NCBI RefSeq assembly: GCF_017052585.1
Contig: NZ_JAFFHZ010000001.1
Coordinates: 2,708,501 to 2,772,500, forward strand
DNA length: 64,000 nucleotides
Direction: 5' to 3'
From: Paenibacillus apiarius
GTDB taxonomy: Bacteria > Bacillota > Bacilli > Paenibacillales > Paenibacillaceae
A program made the position numbers and the translations under genes. Positions 60,680 through 64,000 of this stretch are shown here, in pieces. Below the pieces are notes generated by a model. That model was given only the letters and a program-made list of their open reading frames with translations. It had not been told where the DNA came from and did no database searches. How positions within the stretch are numbered: position 1 is the stretch's first letter; each line of letters opens with the position of its first letter.

Positions 60680-61759
60680 TTACGCACGTTCCACAATCGT
60701 GTTGTATGTCGTGCGGTCTGTATGCTTCACGAGCTGAATAAGCAATTCCTTCGCCGCATCTATGTCGTCCGTATGAACGATGGAAGCCGGAGTATGAATA
60801 TAGCGTCCGCAGACGCCAATAACGGTGGAAGGCACGCCTTTATTGCTCAAATGAACTTGTCCCGCATCGGTTCCCCCCGGGGATACGAAGTATTGATATG
60901 GAATCTTGTGCGTATCCGCAGTATCTTGGATAAACTCAACCAAGCCGCGATGCGTAATCATCGTCGGGTCGTAAATGCGGAGCAATGCGCCCTTGCCAAG
61001 GTGGCCGAACGAGTTCGGATCGCCCGTCATGTCGTTCGCCGCGCTGCAATCAAGCGCGTAGAAGATGTCGGGCTGAATCAGGTTCGCCGCCGTGCGCGCG
61101 CCGCGCAAGCCGACCTCTTCCTGTACGGTTGCGCCGGCGAACAAGATGTTCGGCAGCTTGGCCTGCTCCCGGTGAAGCTCCTTCATCAGTTCAATCGCAA
61201 GGCCGACGCCGTAGCGGTTGTCCCATGCCTTGGCCATGATTTTCTTCGGATTGAGCAGCGGGGTGAACGGGCAGACGGGAACGATTTGCTGGCCCGGACG
61301 GATGCCGGCTTTCTCTGCCTCTTCACGGCTGTCTGCGCCTACATCGATATACATATGCTTCGTGTCGACAGGCTTGTTCGCCGTTGCTTCATCGAGCAAA
61401 TGCTTCGGAATGGAGCCGACGACACCCGGAATCGGGCCGTTCGGCGTAATGACTTCCACTTGCTGCGCGAGCACGACCTGTCCCCACCAGCCGCCAAGCG
61501 GCGTGAATTTCAGCATCCCGTTCGGCGTAATCTGTGTCGTCATGAAGCCGACTTCGTCCAAATGACCGGCCACCATGACGCGGGGACCTTGCTCATCGCC
61601 GCGCATGACGCCGAAGACGCTGCCGAGCGCATCATGTACGAATTCATCCGTATATTTGGATAATTCTTGCTTTACCAGTGCGCGAAGCTCTCGTTCAAAG
61701 CCCGGAGCGGAAGGGAATTCTGTTAAGGTGCGGAATAAATCTAACGTCTCTTGCTGCAT
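60680..61759 (-). CDS. M42-family metallo-aminopeptidase
   Basis: 359 residues. Metal-binding residues of the M42 (glutamyl aminopeptidase/PepA-DapE-like) fold: AGHLDEVGF (His), [11 protein letters not shown] (bridging Asp), [11 protein letters not shown] (catalytic and binding Glu), ALDCS (Asp) and CGRYIHTP (His). Cytoplasmic, forms a dodecameric shell in relatives. Transcribed alone, with its own terminator. Confidence 0.94.
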   Translation of the reverse strand: MQQETLDLFRTLTEFPSAPGFERELRALVKQELSKYTDEFVHDALGSVFGVMRGDEQGPRVMVAGHLDEVGFMTTQITPNGMLKFTPLGGWWGQVVLAQQVEVITPNGPIPGVVGSIPKHLLDEATANKPVDTKHMYIDVGADSREEAEKAGIRPGQQIVPVCPFTPLLNPKKIMAKAWDNRYGVGLAIELMKELHREQAKLPNILFAGATVQEEVGLRGARTAANLIQPDIFYALDCSAANDMTGDPNSFGHLGKGALLRIYDPTMITHRGLVEFIQDTADTHKIPYQYFVSPGGTDAGQVHLSNKGVPSTVIGVCGRYIHTPASIVHTDDIDAAKELLIQLVKHTDRTTYNTIVERA

Positions 61760-61928
61760 CGAAATATGCTCCTTTCATAATAAACCAATCATTATGTAAC
61801 TTAAGTATGAACCGTTCCAATTGCGGATGCAAGCTTTAGAAACGAGAAGTAAAAACCTGATTTTCATTTCATTTTATGGCGGTCAACATGAGCACACAAA
61901 AATAGGAGCTTAAAAAGGAGGATCTTTT

Positions 61929-63788
61929 TTGCATCATTCACTTATCTCTTTAGTCATCGTGCTCTTTGTAGCCTTCATCACGCCGATCGCGCTGCATCGG
62001 TTGAAGCTGACGCTCGTCCCGGTCGTCGTCGCGGAGATCGTGATGGGGCTTATTATCGGCAAAAGCGGATTCGATATTGTGCATCCGGACCAATGGCTGT
62101 CGATGCTCTCGACGCTCGGATTCATATTTCTGATGTTCTTGAGCGGATTGGAAATCGATTTTGCCGCTTTTGCGGGGAATAAGAAAAGAGAGCAGCTCGA
62201 TAACGGGAACACGGCTCCGCACCCGCTTGCGGTATCCTTTCTCATCTTCGTATTCATTTTCATCCTGTCCCTCGTCCTGTCGTATTTGTTCGTATGGGCA
62301 GGCTTCATTAGCAACGTGTTCCTGATGACGCTTATCATTTCGACGATTTCGCTCGGGGTGGTCGTGCCGACATTGAAGGACGCGCATATCATGAAGACGA
62401 ACATCGGACAGATTATTTTGCTTGTCGCCGTCATTGCCGACTTGGTGACGATGGTGCTGCTTGCCGTCTTCGGCGCTCTATATGGGGAAGGCGGACCCAA
62501 TTCCTGGCTGCTGCTCCTATTATTCGGTGCGGGCGTGCTGTTGTTTTTCGTAGGAAAAAGGTTCAAAAACCGCTCGTTCCTGGAGTCAATGTCGACGGGA
62601 ACCGTGCAAATCGGGATTCGTGCCGTCTTTACCTTGATGATGGTGCTGGTGGCCTTGTCGGAAACCGTCGGAGCGGAAAATATTCTCGGCGCATTCCTTG
62701 CCGGGGTGCTCGTGTCCCTGTTGTCGCCGAATCACGATCTAGTGCAGAAGCTCGACTCCTTCGGATACGGATTTTTCATTCCGATCTTTTTCGTTATGGT
62801 TGGTGTTGAAATGGATTTATGGGGGCTGTTCGGCGATTGGTCGATTTTCATCTTGATTCCGTTGTTGTTCGCGGCGCTTCTTATCTCCAAGGTCCTTCCG
62901 GCGGCATTGCTAAAGCGCTGGTACGACTTCAAGACGGCGTTGGCGGCTGGATTCCTCCTTACCTCGACGCTATCGCTTGTCATTGCGGCAGCCAAAATCG
63001 GGGAACGTCTGGACATAATTAACGGGCGCATGTCAGGCGCGCTGATTCTCGTCGCGGTCATTGCGAGCATCATATCGCCAATCGGATTCAAGAAGCTGTT
63101 CCCCGGAGTGCGGCAGGAGGAGGCGCGCAAGAAGATCGCGTTTGTCGGAGCGAATCAGATGACGCTCCTTGCCATGAGGGATTTGAATGCCAACCTGTAT
63201 GAGGCGAGCTTGTACCGCACGGCGGAAGAGACGGAGGAACTGGCGGAAATGAATGAACATGCATCGTCGTTGGCATCCATTTCGAATATTTCCGGCTATA
63301 CCCCGGAAGCGCTGGAACGAGCAGGCATGCTGGATGCCGATATCGTCGTCATGGCAACGGGGGAAGAACGGCGCAATGCCGAGCTGGCTGTCTGGGCACA
63401 GTCTGCGGGCGTGGAACGCATTATCGCAGCCGTCGCCTCACCAAAGCTTGAAGAATCGTTGCGCCACCGCGATATCGACGTATTCTCGGCGCTGTTCTCG
63501 GCGAAGACGCTGCTGCAGGCGCTCATTGAGTCGCCGGGCGTCATACGCATTTTGAGCAATCAGGAGACGTCGCTGTATCAGATAGATTTAAATAACCGCA
63601 AATACGACGGCATGCGCATTCGATCGTTTCCATTTACGGGTGACGTCATCTTTGTCCGCTTATTCCGCGATCAAGATTCTATCGTACCGCATGGGGATAC
63701 GACGCTCAAGCTGGGCGACCGTCTAATTATGACCGGTTCGGTGGAGTATATGGAGGAATTGAAGCGCGAATTGGAATATTCAGTGTAG
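61929..63788 (+). CDS. CPA2-type cation:proton antiporter with TrkA-N/TrkA-C domains
   Basis: 619 residues from TTG, which follows AAAGGAGGATC. The N-terminal 390 residues form about 12 TM segments (LVPVVVAEIVMGLIIGKSGF, FLMFLSGLEIDF, ENILGAFLAGVLVSLLSP), typical of the KefB/CPA2 group that exchanges K+ or Na+ for protons. A TrkA-N nucleotide-binding domain follows (KIAFVGANQMTLLAMRDLNA) and a TrkA-C domain (MRIRSFPFTG to LGDRLIMTGSVEYM). The first glycine motif of TrkA-N (GANQ) is unusual, which may affect nucleotide gating. Confidence 0.93.
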   Translation: MHHSLISLVIVLFVAFITPIALHRLKLTLVPVVVAEIVMGLIIGKSGFDIVHPDQWLSMLSTLGFIFLMFLSGLEIDFAAFAGNKKREQLDNGNTAPHPLAVSFLIFVFIFILSLVLSYLFVWAGFISNVFLMTLIISTISLGVVVPTLKDAHIMKTNIGQIILLVAVIADLVTMVLLAVFGALYGEGGPNSWLLLLLFGAGVLLFFVGKRFKNRSFLESMSTGTVQIGIRAVFTLMMVLVALSETVGAENILGAFLAGVLVSLLSPNHDLVQKLDSFGYGFFIPIFFVMVGVEMDLWGLFGDWSIFILIPLLFAALLISKVLPAALLKRWYDFKTALAAGFLLTSTLSLVIAAAKIGERLDIINGRMSGALILVAVIASIISPIGFKKLFPGVRQEEARKKIAFVGANQMTLLAMRDLNANLYEASLYRTAEETEELAEMNEHASSLASISNISGYTPEALERAGMLDADIVVMATGEERRNAELAVWAQSAGVERIIAAVASPKLEESLRHRDIDVFSALFSAKTLLQALIESPGVIRILSNQETSLYQIDLNNRKYDGMRIRSFPFTGDVIFVRLFRDQDSIVPHGDTTLKLGDRLIMTGSVEYMEELKRELEYSV

Positions 63789-63835
63789 GGCAACCACGAA
63801 TGAGGAGGCAGTGCCAACGCTGGCCGACTCTTAGA

Positions 63836-63890
63836 CTCACTCTCCCGGCAGGTCAGGTAATGAGAGCGCCTGACTGAATGGGAGAGTGAG
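63836..63890. repeat. Nested inverted repeat downstream of the antiporter gene
   Basis: Outer 11-bp arms CTCACTCTCCC / GGGAGAGTGAG enclose inner GTCAGG / CCTGAC. No T-tract follows, so it may be a palindromic element or a weak terminator. Confidence 0.55.
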
Positions 63891-63974
63891 CGAAAGAGGC
63901 AATTAGGCCATTCCCGTTCCACTCTGGAATTTCACGGTTAGCTGCTCCTGCCCAACCGATAATACAAAAAGGCT

Positions 63975-64000
63975 GCCGACGTATAAGAGCATACGTCGGC
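63975..64000. terminator. Hairpin at the window end
   Basis: GCCGACGTAT AAGAGC ATACGTCGGC, a perfect 10-bp stem cut by the window edge. On the minus strand it is followed by AGCCTTTTTG, so it would end a minus-strand gene to the right. Confidence 0.6.

Noticed and set aside
61929-63788. Antiporter gene considered as part of a K+-efflux (Kef) operon
   Set aside because: No ancillary KefF/KefG-like flavoprotein gene or coupled partner is adjacent, so only a general CPA2 call is supported.

Overview
The window reads as a chromosomal segment of a spore-forming, low-to-mid GC Firmicute, most likely Paenibacillus. This is inference from gene content: a YesM/YesN-LplB-YtcP-LipO type sugar-uptake locus, meso-diaminopimelate dehydrogenase, a YjcZ-type spore peptide, DUF3231, copper-amine-oxidase-N-like repeats in a phage amidase, and Paenibacillus-style IS1595 and IS1182 transposases. 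No 16S rRNA gene is present, so the genus is not proven.

Region by region. 0-2 kb: the end of a Bce-type peptide-antibiotic ABC exporter (ATPase tail plus full permease). 2-4.8 kb: AT-rich accessory DNA with a decayed IS1182 transposase and a secreted-protein/membrane-protein cassette of unknown function. 4.8-9.7 kb: a GH130 mannoside phosphorylase/hydrolase with its LacI-type regulator, a GNAT-like protein and a six-TM methyl-accepting chemotaxis protein. 9.8-18.7 kb: a carbohydrate ABC uptake operon with two lipoprotein binding proteins, two permeases and a YesM/YesN two-component pair; no ATPase is encoded, as is usual when a shared MsmX-like ATPase serves such transporters. 19-28.6 kb: an ECF sigma factor with a large C-terminal extension, a secreted-type FAD oxidoreductase family protein, a 5'-nucleotidase and class I ribonucleotide reductase nrdAB preceded by two NrdR-like boxes. 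28.9-30.5 kb: an IS1595-type element inserted beside a tandem repeat. 30.7-38.8 kb: a CBM9-like protein, a large transglutaminase-fold protein, NamA, an alpha/beta hydrolase, a free-methionine sulfoxide reductase and a short (class III-like) hybrid cluster protein.

39-57.2 kb is an accessory zone that begins at tRNA-Thr(CGU). The 3' end of the tRNA is duplicated 1.5 kb away, as an attachment site would be. The zone mixes small spore genes, phage relics (holin-like toxin, amidase, HNH-terminase remnants, stray amidase-domain pieces), core genes (ddh, a two-component system with a divergent CPBP protease), a secreted lipase, a secreted Hint-toxin with an Imm53 immunity gene, a two-gene SF2 helicase module, and an IS4-type element with 17-bp inverted repeats and 10-bp target duplication sitting inside the left end of a dead IS3 element.

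57.3-64 kb returns to mostly ordinary genes: an XRE/DUF2975 pair, DUF817, MsrA, an M42 aminopeptidase and a CPA2 antiporter. Between them is a 26-residue hydrophobic peptide gene with its own ribosome binding site and terminator. The most promising unexplained items are the helicase plus small partner gene, the compact secreted Hint-toxin pair, the 26-residue peptide gene, the sigma-factor fusion and the AT-rich secreted cassette near 3.3-4.3 kb. All similarity calls were made by eye; no database search was run.
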